From Neorhodopirellula pilleata (GTDB taxonomy: Bacteria; Planctomycetota; Planctomycetia; Pirellulales; Pirellulaceae): a DNA stretch of 64,000 nucleotides. The notes below the pieces were generated by a model. That model was not told where the DNA came from. It ran no database searches and was given only the letters and a program-made list of their open reading frames with translations. The first letter of the stretch is position 1; each line of letters starts with the position of its first letter. This document shows, one piece after another, positions 56,220 through 64,000 of this stretch. The stretch is from NCBI RefSeq assembly GCF_007859915.1, contig NZ_SJPM01000005.1:429222-493221 (forward strand). Reading direction: 5' to 3'. A program made the translations under genes and the position numbers.

Positions 56220-56456
56220 TCAGAGTGCCCGGATCATTTGACCGTCGTCGCTCAACGCGAACAACGGTTGCTCTTGCTGCTCGAGCACCTGCCGGACTTG
56301 CTCGACGGTAATCGTTTTCCCCGCTTGGTTCGCCCGCTGAACGAGCTCATCGATGTTCACATGTCCGTACGCATCGGGAGTTAGGCCGATAGATTGAGGC
56401 TCATGGCGCAAAACGAAGGTGAGGTATTTACTGATTTTCGTGAGTCGTTTGTTCAT
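56220..56456 (-). CDS. kptA: KptA/Tpt1 N-terminal domain only
   Basis: 78 residues that match the first winged-helix domain of RNA 2'-phosphotransferase: LTKISKYLTFVLRHEPQSIG, INIDEL-like HVNIDELVQRANQ, and ALSDDGQMIRAL, where the family continues into ANQGHS and the catalytic ADP-ribosyl-transferase-like domain. Here a TGA stops it exactly at this joint. The enzyme normally removes a 2'-phosphate from tRNA splice junctions using NAD. The remaining domain may bind RNA but lacks catalysis. It could be a pseudogene or a stand-alone domain. Confidence 0.7.
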   Translation of the reverse strand: MNKRLTKISKYLTFVLRHEPQSIGLTPDAYGHVNIDELVQRANQAGKTITVEQVRQVLEQQEQPLFALSDDGQMIRAL

Positions 56457-56510
56457 CGGCGAAGTCTACTCGAAAACATCGTTTTGGCGTAGGGTTCGGA
56501 TGACTCGCAA

Positions 56511-58205
56511 TCAGTTCACCGAACGACGCTGAGGACGCGATTTATCCCTGCCCTTGGCTTTGCCTTTGGCATCGGCACCGGGTGGTAAAGGTCCAGCCAT
56601 CGGGGGCGTTTCGAAGAAACGTCCTTGATCGACCAATCGCGGATCACCGGTCTCTTTCAATTCCGACATCAACCGGTTCCGCAACTCGCTGACGACTTCG
56701 GCGTAGGCCGGATCGCCGGCAACGTTGTTCATCTGATCCGGGTCTCGGCTTAAATCAAACAGTTCTTCGCCAGCTCGTTTGCCGTACGCATTGCGAAAAA
56801 ACGGCTGGACGTCCGAGCGATGTCGATTCGAAACGATCCACGCTTTGGTCGGCCCGGCGTCTTCATCAGGCAGCGTTACCAAGGTGTTGTTTGTCATTTC
56901 GTTAACGGTCGGTTCGTCACCGGATGCCTCATCGTTGTCACCGAGTCGATAGGGATCGCCCAACGGATAACGTTCCGGCCGAAAGTTCATGACGAACAAA
57001 TAATCCTTTGTGCGGATAGCCCGTTGTGGGTACGGCAGCTGTCCTTGGCGTGCGTTGGCGACGTGCCGTTCGCGTCCGACGTAAACCTGGGTTCGCGACG
57101 GATCGACCCAACCTTGGTCCTCCGATTTCAATACCGGCCACAACGTTTTCGCGGTCATCACTTCGGGAGGATCGACGTCACCGGCTTGCAAGAACGTGGG
57201 TGCCAGATCGGGCAACGTCACAAAATCGTCGACAACACGTCCGCCCGAAACACCCGGCCCCGATACCGATAAGGAGACGCGGGTGCCGAAGTCATATAAG
57301 TTGCATTTGCCGTGGGGGAATCCCGCCGGCCCGTGGTCGCCGGAGATCGCGATCAGCGTGTTATCAAACTCACCCGCCTTCTTCAACTCGTCGACCAGCA
57401 CGCCGAGCGACATGTCAAACGCCATCGCTTCGCCGAGGTAATCGGCAAAGTCCTGACGCACTTCAGGCACGTCAGGTAGGAACGCCGGCATCTTGCCTTT
57501 CAAGTCGTCGGGGTTGAGTCCCCACAACGCCTTGCCGGAACCTTGAATCCATTTGCGATGCACATTGGTCGGACCGAACCAATACGCGAACGGTTGTTCT
57601 GGCTTCTTGTCAGCCAGCATCGCTCGAAAGTTGCCGCGAACTTGATCCAATAAAACTTGCTTGGCGTCATCGAGCGATTGACCCTGGTCCACCATCTTAG
57701 TGACACTTTGTGAGAAACCATTAAAACTCCGTCCGGAAGACTCGTACGCGTTCACGGAGCCGCCGTAGGGAGCATTGATAGGTGACCCCGGTGACCAGAC
57801 TTTCCAAGTGAATCCGATATGATAGCCGGCATCTTGCAACAATAACGGCCAAGTCGGAATGGACTCATCCCAAACCGCACCTTGCAAGATCGCCCCCGTT
57901 CGGCATCGCCAAAAATGCTGGCCCGAAACGATCGAACTTCGACACGGCGTACACGAGGGCGCGTTGACGTAAGCGTTGTTGAACAGCACACCGGATTTTG
58001 CCAACGCGTCAAAGTTGGGAGTGGAAACGACGTCGTTGACCGTACCCGGCCCATCGGCTTGAGCATAAATACTCGCGTGCCTGCCCCAATCATCGGCGAA
58101 CGCAAACAGGATGTTGGGTCGATCTGCCGCGGCTGCCCAGCCATGAGGGATGCAACACCAAGCGGCAATCAAAACGATACGAAACAGGTTCATTCTTGGG
58201 ATCAT
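56511..58205 (-). CDS. Secreted sulfatase with CTPCR active site
   Basis: 564 residues. Signal peptide (IVLIAAWCCIPHGWAAA), FAFADDWGRHASIY as first metal block and Cys85-Thr-Pro-Cys-Arg89 as formylglycine motif. The second cysteine in place of Ser/Thr is a known variant. ISGDHGPAGFPHGKCN gives further metal ligands. The tail (KGKAKGRDKSRPQRR) is basic and unusual. I took the ATG at 58205, which overlaps the upstream sulfatase stop (ATGA); the longer frame is a shadow of that gene. Confidence 0.93.
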   Translation of the reverse strand: MIPRMNLFRIVLIAAWCCIPHGWAAAADRPNILFAFADDWGRHASIYAQADGPGTVNDVVSTPNFDALAKSGVLFNNAYVNAPSCTPCRSSIVSGQHFWRCRTGAILQGAVWDESIPTWPLLLQDAGYHIGFTWKVWSPGSPINAPYGGSVNAYESSGRSFNGFSQSVTKMVDQGQSLDDAKQVLLDQVRGNFRAMLADKKPEQPFAYWFGPTNVHRKWIQGSGKALWGLNPDDLKGKMPAFLPDVPEVRQDFADYLGEAMAFDMSLGVLVDELKKAGEFDNTLIAISGDHGPAGFPHGKCNLYDFGTRVSLSVSGPGVSGGRVVDDFVTLPDLAPTFLQAGDVDPPEVMTAKTLWPVLKSEDQGWVDPSRTQVYVGRERHVANARQGQLPYPQRAIRTKDYLFVMNFRPERYPLGDPYRLGDNDEASGDEPTVNEMTNNTLVTLPDEDAGPTKAWIVSNRHRSDVQPFFRNAYGKRAGEELFDLSRDPDQMNNVAGDPAYAEVVSELRNRLMSELKETGDPRLVDQGRFFETPPMAGPLPPGADAKGKAKGRDKSRPQRRSVN

Positions 58206-59746
58206 GGCAGCATGGCTTCGGTGGGTGGCATGGAATCGACAAACTTGGCATCGGTTTGTCGTAATTGTTCGATCGCTTTGGCGCGCAAACTCTCGAGTCG
58301 CTCGTGATGTTCGGCGGACTTGGCCAAGTTGGTGAGTTCTTCCGGGTCGGCGTCGAGGTCGTACAGTTCTTCGGTCTCGCCGGCGACCAAATTTCGGATG
58401 TATTTGTAAGGTCCGTCGCGTAGCAACACGTACCACGGGATCCCGCCCACAACGGTCAACGCATCGTCGGTGGGAACGGGGTAGGTCGCATCACCATAAG
58501 TACGACCGGTGTGCGTCATCAACATTGGCAAATCCCACTCTTGCGTTTCCGGGTTTTGCAACAAGGGTGTGATGTCGCGTCCGTGCATTTTCCAAGGAAT
58601 CGTCACACCGGCCACGTCGCATAGCGTACGCGTGACATCGGGCGCATTGATCGGATGGCGGCAAACTTTCCCCTCGGTATAATGGTCCGCGTACGAGATA
58701 ATCAAGGGACTCGCCAATGACGCGTCGTAGGGTGCCACTTTGTTATTGAATCCGTGTTCACCCAACGCGAACCCTTGATCGGCCGTGTAAATGATCAGCG
58801 TGTTGTCAAGCTGCCCGGTTGTCTCGAGGGCTTGGATCAAACGACCGACGCCTTCGTCGATCGCCATGGCGCACTCGTTGGTTTGTTGAACCCAATCATC
58901 GTAAGCTTGCCCGGCCGTATTGGTGTTGAAGTTACTGGCATCGACTTTCTTGCCTTTGCGTCTCGGCTGACCGTCGGCGGCGATATACCACGACGCAGTC
59001 GTTTCAAGGTATTCCGGCTTGTCGGGCCACGGACCAACGATGTCCGCCGGGACCGGGGCGGGTTTGCCCGCGTAGTGTCCTTCGTGACGATCCGCTGGTG
59101 TAGTCGGGCCATGAACCGCACCGTAACACAACCATAGATACCAAGGCTTATCGGCATCTCGATCCTTGCCGTTGATGTAGTCGAGAGCCCACTCGGTGTA
59201 GTTGTCCGTCGAATAGCCATCGACTTGGCGGTCGACTCCATTGAAGGTCACGATTTGATCGTAGAAATAGTTCCCCGCGTTATCGGGGTGACCCGGTCGG
59301 TTCCAAACGATTTGATGGTCCCAGTCGCGTCCGTTACCGGTATCGACGCCGGTGTGCCACTTTCCGATTTGGGCGGTGTGATATCCGTGACGTCGGAACT
59401 CGGCCGGGCAGAATCGACATTGCTCGGGATCGTAGGTGCTTGCCGGGTACTGTCCTTCCATTCGCATCGTTTGAACGCCGTGCTGCAAACGCCCGGTCAA
59501 GATGCTCGCCCGCGAAGGCATGCACCACGCACCCAGGTAAGCTCGCTCGAACCGAACGCCCCGCCGAGCGAGCGCATCGATGTTGGGCGTGCTGACCCAA
59601 TCGGGAGTCTCCGGGACGCACGAGAGCGTCTTGTAGTTCTGGTCGTCGGCGAAGATGAACAGAATGTTGGGCGGCGATGATTCGGCATTCGCGGTCGAAC
59701 TTAACCCAACAATCAACCCCAACAAAACACAAAACCAATAACGCAT
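58202..59746 (-). CDS. Secreted sulfatase
   Basis: 514 residues with a signal peptide (FCVLLGLIVGLSSTANA). IFADDQNYKTLSC is the first metal block and Cys75-Met-Pro-Ser-Arg79 (GAWCMPSRASILTGR) the formylglycine motif. YTADQGFALGEHGFNNK provides the later metal ligands, and this end resembles iduronate- or choline-type sulfatases more than arylsulfatase A. The C-terminal LYDLDADPEELTNLAKS is typical. It is first of a two-gene unit with the next sulfatase. Confidence 0.94.
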   Translation of the reverse strand: MRYWFCVLLGLIVGLSSTANAESSPPNILFIFADDQNYKTLSCVPETPDWVSTPNIDALARRGVRFERAYLGAWCMPSRASILTGRLQHGVQTMRMEGQYPASTYDPEQCRFCPAEFRRHGYHTAQIGKWHTGVDTGNGRDWDHQIVWNRPGHPDNAGNYFYDQIVTFNGVDRQVDGYSTDNYTEWALDYINGKDRDADKPWYLWLCYGAVHGPTTPADRHEGHYAGKPAPVPADIVGPWPDKPEYLETTASWYIAADGQPRRKGKKVDASNFNTNTAGQAYDDWVQQTNECAMAIDEGVGRLIQALETTGQLDNTLIIYTADQGFALGEHGFNNKVAPYDASLASPLIISYADHYTEGKVCRHPINAPDVTRTLCDVAGVTIPWKMHGRDITPLLQNPETQEWDLPMLMTHTGRTYGDATYPVPTDDALTVVGGIPWYVLLRDGPYKYIRNLVAGETEELYDLDADPEELTNLAKSAEHHERLESLRAKAIEQLRQTDAKFVDSMPPTEAMLP

Positions 59747-59845
59747 TCGATGAACTCCGCTTCGAACCTAAAAGAATCTCAGTCCGATATGATAGTCGAA
59801 GCGATGTGCCGGGTGAGCGAACGGATGCCGCTACGGCCTTCAAAA

Positions 59846-59914
59846 TGCGTGAGCGAGGGATACTTATAAAGGAGACTTGATGGCGTTCAATCCCTCGCTG
59901 ACGCATCGGGTTAC
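59846..59914. repeat. GAGGGAT-family palindromic repeat
   Basis: Arms ATGCGTGAGCGAGGGAT and ATCCCTCGCTGACGCATCGG, ending in GTTACGATTAAATCAACAGT, the shared outer boundary. It lies between the 5' end of the sulfatase unit and the 3' end of map. Confidence 0.8.
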
Positions 59915-59975
59915 GATTAAATCAACAGTCCGCGTGCGAGTTCGGCTCACCCCAAGACTAAATGTTGACGTAGCA

Positions 59976-60773
59976 CTAGAATTGGTGCCCTTTTTGTGGA
60001 CCATCTTTGGTCAACGTCAAAATCTCCGGGCCGCTTTCGGTCATCAAGACCGAATGTTCGAACTGGGCCGAGGGGCGTCCGTCTTTCGTTCGCACAGTCC
60101 AACCGTCGACTTTGTCGCTTTTGGTGTAGCGGGTACCCGCGTTGATCATCGGTTCGACGGTAAAGCACATGCCGGGAAACAACCGATCGATTCGGCTTTG
60201 TCGATTCGGAAAGTGTGGGATCGACGGGTCGAGGTGGAATTGGCGACCGAGGCCGTGGCCGACGTATTCTCGCACGACGGTAAAGCCGCGTTTGTGGGCT
60301 TCGGGGACGACCGTTTCGCCGATCGACGCCACGCGGCAACCGGGCGTGAGTTGATCGATCGCCATGTGCATGCAGTCGAACGCGCACTGCATCACCGCCC
60401 GTTTCTCTTCGCTGACTTCGCCGATCATGAACGTTTCACTTTGGTCGCCGTGCCATCCGTCAACGACCGTCGTGATGTCAATGTTGACGATGTCGCCGTC
60501 TTTCAATTCAGTGTCATCGGGAATCCCGTGACAGATGACTTCATTGATGCTCGTGCAACAGCACCTAGGAAACTTCTGGTATCCCAGCGTGGCGGCTTTG
60601 TAGCCGTGATCGTAGGTCCAGTCGTGAACGAGTTTATCGATCGCAGCGGTGGTCACGCCGGCCTGGACATGCGGTCGAAGAAAGTCCATCAATTCGGCAT
60701 TCGCCCGGCCAGCCTTTCGCATCATGTCGCGTTGGGCGTGGGAGAGGATAAGTTTTCGTTGCTTGGTGAGCAT
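59976..60773 (-). CDS. map: Methionine aminopeptidase, type I
   Basis: Removes the first methionine from new proteins. 265 residues. Metal ligands are placed as in E. coli Map: Asp99 in VNIDITTVVDGW, Asp110 in HGDQSETF, then the His of GHGLGRQFH, Glu in CFTVEPM and Glu in QFEHSVLM. The substrate-pocket stretch CCCTSINEVICHGIP is typical, though three cysteines in a row are unusual. It stands alone. Confidence 0.97.
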   Translation of the reverse strand: MLTKQRKLILSHAQRDMMRKAGRANAELMDFLRPHVQAGVTTAAIDKLVHDWTYDHGYKAATLGYQKFPRCCCTSINEVICHGIPDDTELKDGDIVNIDITTVVDGWHGDQSETFMIGEVSEEKRAVMQCAFDCMHMAIDQLTPGCRVASIGETVVPEAHKRGFTVVREYVGHGLGRQFHLDPSIPHFPNRQSRIDRLFPGMCFTVEPMINAGTRYTKSDKVDGWTVRTKDGRPSAQFEHSVLMTESGPEILTLTKDGPQKGHQF

Positions 60774-60840
60774 GCGTTGCCTTCAGGGAAAAATTTTTGC
60801 CGCGTCAGCATAGCAGGTTTGCACGGCCGCGAAAATCAAT

Positions 60841-62736
60841 TCACGATCCCGATTCTCGGGCGTTGAATTCCAACTTCCAGCGCTGGTCCACGTCAACGCC
60901 GTGGCACCACAATTCGAACATCCCCAATTCCGTCACTCGTGATTCAAAACGTACCGGAACAAAGCGTCGCTGCGGGCCGGCGTCGGGCGCATGATCGGGG
61001 GCCGATTCCGGCATTTCCAGCGTCAATTCGACCGGTTCGCTTTCTTGCAACTCCTCGGACGTCCAACGGTCCAAACGAGTTCCCGGATTGTCGCCCGGAC
61101 GGGTCGTCGACGAAAAGAATCGGAACCGGGCGGGCGATCCCACGACGACCCCGACTTGTTCGCCGGGCACTTCGGTTTGGGTGCCCTCTTCCATGCCCTG
61201 GGGCGCGACGCAGACGGCTCGCAATGGCCGCGGCGCACCCGGGATCGCCAATCCGGCCGTTTCGATCCCGATGTAAAACGACTTGGCCGTTCCGCCGCGA
61301 ATCCGAACGCCGCCGCTGGTTTTTGTATAGCCGTAATAGGCCGCTCCGATGGCGACGGAGGTGTCCAGATTGGCGACCGTCGTCGTCAAGGTTTGCGGCG
61401 GGGCGTCGAACCAAGAACCGATCGTCGATTCGATCGATTGCCGAATCGCTTCACTGCGGAAGACGCCCCCGTTGAGCAACAGATGCGTGACCTTGTTCGC
61501 GTTCTCTTGCACCGATAAATGATCGCTTAAGAAAGCAGCGACTTGCTTGGTAATCGCCGGATCGGATTCGTACGGCAGCCCGATGTCTTGGAAGCCGCTT
61601 TGCACGTTCATCTCAGGACGATCGTCACGCGAACATTTTGGAAAGAATCCGCCGACGATCAATTCGGCGGCTTGGGATCGCTCGATGTCGATGGCGATCG
61701 TCCCGCCAATGAGCGAGGAGCCACGACCGAGCACGCTGATCGAATGCTTCTCCGGCCCATCGACTTGTAACAATCGTTCCTTGGCTTCGCGACAAGCATG
61801 CCACAACGAAGTGCTTTGCCAAGGATCGAGATCGTGACCTTGTTCGCGAAATTTTTCGGATGCGTGAAAGGCGAGCGTCAAGTCCATGTTGTCACCACCG
61901 ACGAGCAAGTGCTTGCCCACCGCTTGGCGAACGAGCTGCAGTTCACCGGAGTGTTCGCCATCGCCCGCGTCGACACCGACGAGCGTCAAGTCCGTGGTAC
62001 CACCACCGACGTCAACGACGAGCAACGTGTCGCCTCGTCCCATCGCGTCGCGCCAAGAACCCTCGGTCGATGCGAGGTAACGGTAGACGGCGGCCTGCGG
62101 TTCTTCGAGCAAGACGAACTGATCGTTCAGTCCGGCTTCGATCGCCCCCCGTCGGGTCAGGTCCCGGGCGGCCGGATCGAACGACGCCGGGACGGTCAAG
62201 ACGACCTGTTGTTGATCGATCGGCGCATCAGGAAACGCAGCATGCCAGGCGGCGATTAAATGTTGCAGGAAACGCCGGGTGCAATCGTAAGCCGACACCT
62301 TACGGACTTCCTCGGGTGATTGCCACGGCAGAACCGGTTCGGTGCGCCCGACCTTGGCGTGACACAGCCAACTCTTCGCCGCCACGACGACACGTTGCGG
62401 GTTGTCGGCCGCTTGCTCGCGGGCGTACACGCCGACGACACCCTCGGACGGATCGGGAAACGAAGTCGGGCATTCGCCGCTGGGCAAGTTCGACGCATCG
62501 ATTCTCAGCGAGTCGAATTCGTGATCACGCGGCAGGTACAAGAACGAGGGCAACGATTCACGCGATTCGACTTGGCCGGGCCCGACGATCTGGGGAATCG
62601 GCAAGAGCTGGATCGGCGGCGACTGATCGCGGACGGGGATCTCGTCGGTCGGGATCGCCGCATACGCAACGACGCTGTTGGTCGTGCCCAGGTCGATACC
62701 GATGCAGTACTGTGGCGAGACGGTTGGATCACTCAA
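60841..62736 (-). CDS. Hsp70 family protein (DnaK-like), atypical
   Basis: 631 residues. The ATPase phosphate loop GIDLGTTNSVVAY and the second loop LLVVDVGGGTTDLTLVG are intact. A substrate-binding region follows in a diverged form: from about residue 470 it resembles beta-sandwich segments (GGVRIRGGTAKSFYIGIETA) but lacks the canonical DnaK lid and EEVD-like tail. No DnaJ or GrpE is nearby. It is likely a specialised planctomycete Hsp70 rather than the main chaperone. The start is a TTG whose last two bases overlap the bcp stop (TTGA). Confidence 0.88.
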   Translation of the reverse strand: MSDPTVSPQYCIGIDLGTTNSVVAYAAIPTDEIPVRDQSPPIQLLPIPQIVGPGQVESRESLPSFLYLPRDHEFDSLRIDASNLPSGECPTSFPDPSEGVVGVYAREQAADNPQRVVVAAKSWLCHAKVGRTEPVLPWQSPEEVRKVSAYDCTRRFLQHLIAAWHAAFPDAPIDQQQVVLTVPASFDPAARDLTRRGAIEAGLNDQFVLLEEPQAAVYRYLASTEGSWRDAMGRGDTLLVVDVGGGTTDLTLVGVDAGDGEHSGELQLVRQAVGKHLLVGGDNMDLTLAFHASEKFREQGHDLDPWQSTSLWHACREAKERLLQVDGPEKHSISVLGRGSSLIGGTIAIDIERSQAAELIVGGFFPKCSRDDRPEMNVQSGFQDIGLPYESDPAITKQVAAFLSDHLSVQENANKVTHLLLNGGVFRSEAIRQSIESTIGSWFDAPPQTLTTTVANLDTSVAIGAAYYGYTKTSGGVRIRGGTAKSFYIGIETAGLAIPGAPRPLRAVCVAPQGMEEGTQTEVPGEQVGVVVGSPARFRFFSSTTRPGDNPGTRLDRWTSEELQESEPVELTLEMPESAPDHAPDAGPQRRFVPVRFESRVTELGMFELWCHGVDVDQRWKLEFNARESGS

Positions 62737-63215
62737 GAGCCCGATCCCAATTCAGCGAGGACGTCGAGGACCTGTTGATCGTGGCCGTCGACTTTAACGC
62801 GTTTCCAAACCTTGGCGACCTTGCCCGCCGCGTCGATGACGTAGGTGCAACGTTGGATACCCATGGACTTCTTGCCGTACATGTTCTTCTCACGCCACGC
62901 GCCGTACTTCTCACTCATCTTGTGATCTTCATCGACCAACAAGGGAAACGGCAACTCGAACTTGTCTCGAAACTTGACGTGACTTTCGGCCGTGTCGGTG
63001 CTAACGCCGAACAGCCGGGCACCGGTGGCTTGGATCTCCGCAAACCGATCTCGGAACGCACACGCTTCCTTGGTGCAACCGGGCGTGTTGTCGCGGGGAT
63101 AGAAGTACAACACGACGGGCGACCCGGCGAGATCCTTGAGCTTGACGCTTTTGCCGTCTTGGTCCTTCAGCGTGAAGGCGGGGGCTTTGGTTCCCGGTTC
63201 GATGAAGTCGGTCAT
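62733..63215 (-). CDS. bcp: Thioredoxin-dependent peroxiredoxin (Bcp/PrxQ)
   Basis: 160 residues. The peroxidatic Cys47 sits in NTPGCTKEACAFRD and the resolving Cys52 five residues on, the atypical two-cysteine pattern of Bcp. VVLYFYPRDNTPG, LFGVSTDT and CTYVIDAAGKV are further family marks. It reduces peroxides using thioredoxin. The stop overlaps the Hsp70 start, so both are probably translated from one message, with bcp first. Confidence 0.96.
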   Translation of the reverse strand: MTDFIEPGTKAPAFTLKDQDGKSVKLKDLAGSPVVLYFYPRDNTPGCTKEACAFRDRFAEIQATGARLFGVSTDTAESHVKFRDKFELPFPLLVDEDHKMSEKYGAWREKNMYGKKSMGIQRCTYVIDAAGKVAKVWKRVKVDGHDQQVLDVLAELGSGS

Positions 63216-63339
63216 GGGGCGAGTGTCCTTGGTGTGAATGGGGTTTGCGTTGGGCCGAAAGTCTTGGCGATGTTCGCTACTTGGCGTCGACTTTTAGCCG
63301 ACGATTCTTGGTCTGGCGACTGAAAGTCGCCACCACTTA

Positions 63340-63783
63340 TTAACCATCGTTGGAAAGGTCCAAACCGCCGCCTTGGCCCCGATCGGGGCGGTTGGCTTGT
63401 CCGTATCCGGCGGCCGCTCGTCGGGCCCCTTCGCCGCGGGCGAGTTCCCCGGCGATCTCGTCCCGCGAGGTTTCCAGCGCCGATTGGCACGCCGCCTCCC
63501 GCCGCAACAACTCCTCATGCATTCGCAAGCACTCGTCATTGCGAGCCCGATGGGCGTCGGAGATCGCGGGGCGATCGGCAAACGTGTCGCGATCTAGCTT
63601 GAGCGTCTCGGAGGTCTTCACGAACGCTTCGACTGCACGTTGTTTTTCACCCAACACGCTCATCAACTCGTTCATGTGACCGCTCGCGATCGCGGTCTCT
63701 TGCCGATCGGTCAATTGCAGCAGCGTCGTCAATTGCTCGTGACGCAGATCGATGCCGCGCTGCAGATCCTCGATCGAAGCCAT
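63340..63783 (-). CDS. Coiled-coil protein, FlgN-like
   Basis: 147 residues. The first 110 are predicted helical with heptad-like spacing (LRHEQLTTLLQLTDRQETAI, EKQRAVEAFVKTSETLKLD, LRMHEELLRREAACQSAL). Length and pattern resemble the flagellar chaperone FlgN, but the match is only general. The Gly/Arg-rich tail (GEGARRAAAGYGQANRPDRG) looks disordered. It starts 4 bp after the stop of the acyltransferase gene, so they share a transcript, which does not support a flagellar role by itself. Confidence 0.6.
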   Translation of the reverse strand: MASIEDLQRGIDLRHEQLTTLLQLTDRQETAIASGHMNELMSVLGEKQRAVEAFVKTSETLKLDRDTFADRPAISDAHRARNDECLRMHEELLRREAACQSALETSRDEIAGELARGEGARRAAAGYGQANRPDRGQGGGLDLSNDG

Positions 63784-63786
63784 CGC

Positions 63787-64000
63787 TTAAACTTCCAAGA
63801 ACAGCCGCGCGGGGTCTTCGATGGTTTCTTTGATCGCGACCAAGAACCCGACCGCTTCGCGACCGTCGACGATGCGGTGATCGTAAGTCAGCGCCACATA
63901 CATCATCGGTCGGATGACGACCTGTCCGTCCTCGGCGATCGGTCGTTCTTGGATCGAATGCAAACCGAGAATCCCGCTTTGCGGCGGGTTAACGATCGGC
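63787..64000 (-). CDS. sucB: Dihydrolipoamide acyltransferase (E2), C-terminal end
   Basis: The frame is open to the window edge and ends in a TAA at 63787. It reads PPQSGILGLHSIQERP, VIRPMMYVALTYDHRIVDGR and ETIEDPARLFLEV. This is the catalytic end of the E2 component of 2-oxo acid dehydrogenases, with the active-site His and Asp in DHRIVDG. The wording (GLHSIQERP, ALTYDHRIVDG) is closest to the succinyl type of 2-oxoglutarate dehydrogenase. Only about 70 residues are visible. Confidence 0.88.
   Translation of the reverse strand, partial: PIVNPPQSGILGLHSIQERPIAEDGQVVIRPMMYVALTYDHRIVDGREAVGFLVAIKETIEDPARLFLEV

Noticed and set aside
59877..60866. 329-residue plus-strand ORF
   Set aside because: It is antisense to map along its full length; the minus-strand frame has all the metal ligands.
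61860..63323. 487-residue plus-strand ORF
   Set aside because: It lies antisense to the Hsp70 and bcp genes, has an Arg-rich composition and no family features. It is a shadow of high-GC coding DNA.
1..64000. tRNA and rRNA genes
   Set aside because: I looked in the non-coding gaps for the T-loop and acceptor patterns of tRNAs and for conserved rRNA words and saw none. A dedicated covariance search would be needed to exclude diverged ones.

Overview
The window reads as chromosomal DNA of a planctomycete, most likely of the Pirellulaceae (Rhodopirellula-like). The evidence is the set of lineage-typical proteins: two DUF1549/DUF1553 'PSD1' cytochrome proteins (one broken), a DUF1501 protein, a large PVC-type CxxCH heme protein, four secreted sulfatases, and ECF sigma factors with a FecR/LamG partner. 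The DNA is fairly GC-rich. Long unrelated ORFs lie antisense to many true genes and are shadows. I found no tRNA, rRNA, CRISPR array or prophage.

Layout. 1-4145: end of a PPK2 kinase, ispG, an ExeA-like ATPase and a small unknown partner. 4150-4530: a block of compound palindromic repeats. 4548-7524 (minus): a DapA-family lyase, a secreted thioredoxin-like protein and argJ. 7718-14295 (plus): an ABC exporter pair, then a housekeeping run aroF-tpiA-secG-yicC-gmk-rpoZ with many overlapping starts. 14296-20109: a scarred accessory region with palindromes, a MITE-like element, a transposase fragment, cheX with a 5'-truncated cheR, a MerR/CarH-like regulator without the usual cobalamin-binding histidines, debris of an integrative element, and a REP-associated tyrosine transposase (RAYT).

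20110-27410: the most striking segment. An imperfect inverted repeat of about 145 bp, each arm centred on a REP-like palindrome, encloses a compact module. The module has a small exported protein built of GPP repeats and, divergently, an ECF sigma factor, a one-helix presumed anti-sigma protein, a CnrX/Spy-like periplasmic sensor, a membrane-fusion protein and an RND pump. Just outside the right arm lies the 3' half of a disrupted PSD1 gene. The left arm is preceded by the RAYT gene.

29526-39107 (minus): a tight operon of sigma factor, FecR/LamG protein, CxxCH heme/dehydrogenase protein, ThuA-like protein and two sulfatases. This looks like a self-regulated system for breaking down a sulfated glycan. 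39341-43275: an IS4-family element with clear terminal repeats, an IS110-family transposase with a broken 5' end, and about 1 kb of palindrome-rich non-coding DNA.

43276-50374: a class V aminotransferase, deoC, a second small AAA ATPase, a secreted FAD oxidoreductase and an unknown acidic protein. 50380-50790: an unusual low-complexity inverted repeat with a telomere-like hexamer array between convergent genes. 50833-59746 (minus): DUF1501 and PSD1 genes, a methyltransferase, a KptA N-terminal fragment and two overlapping sulfatases. 59976-64000 (minus): map, an Hsp70-family gene overlapping bcp, a FlgN-like coiled-coil protein, and the C-terminus of a dihydrolipoamide acyltransferase.
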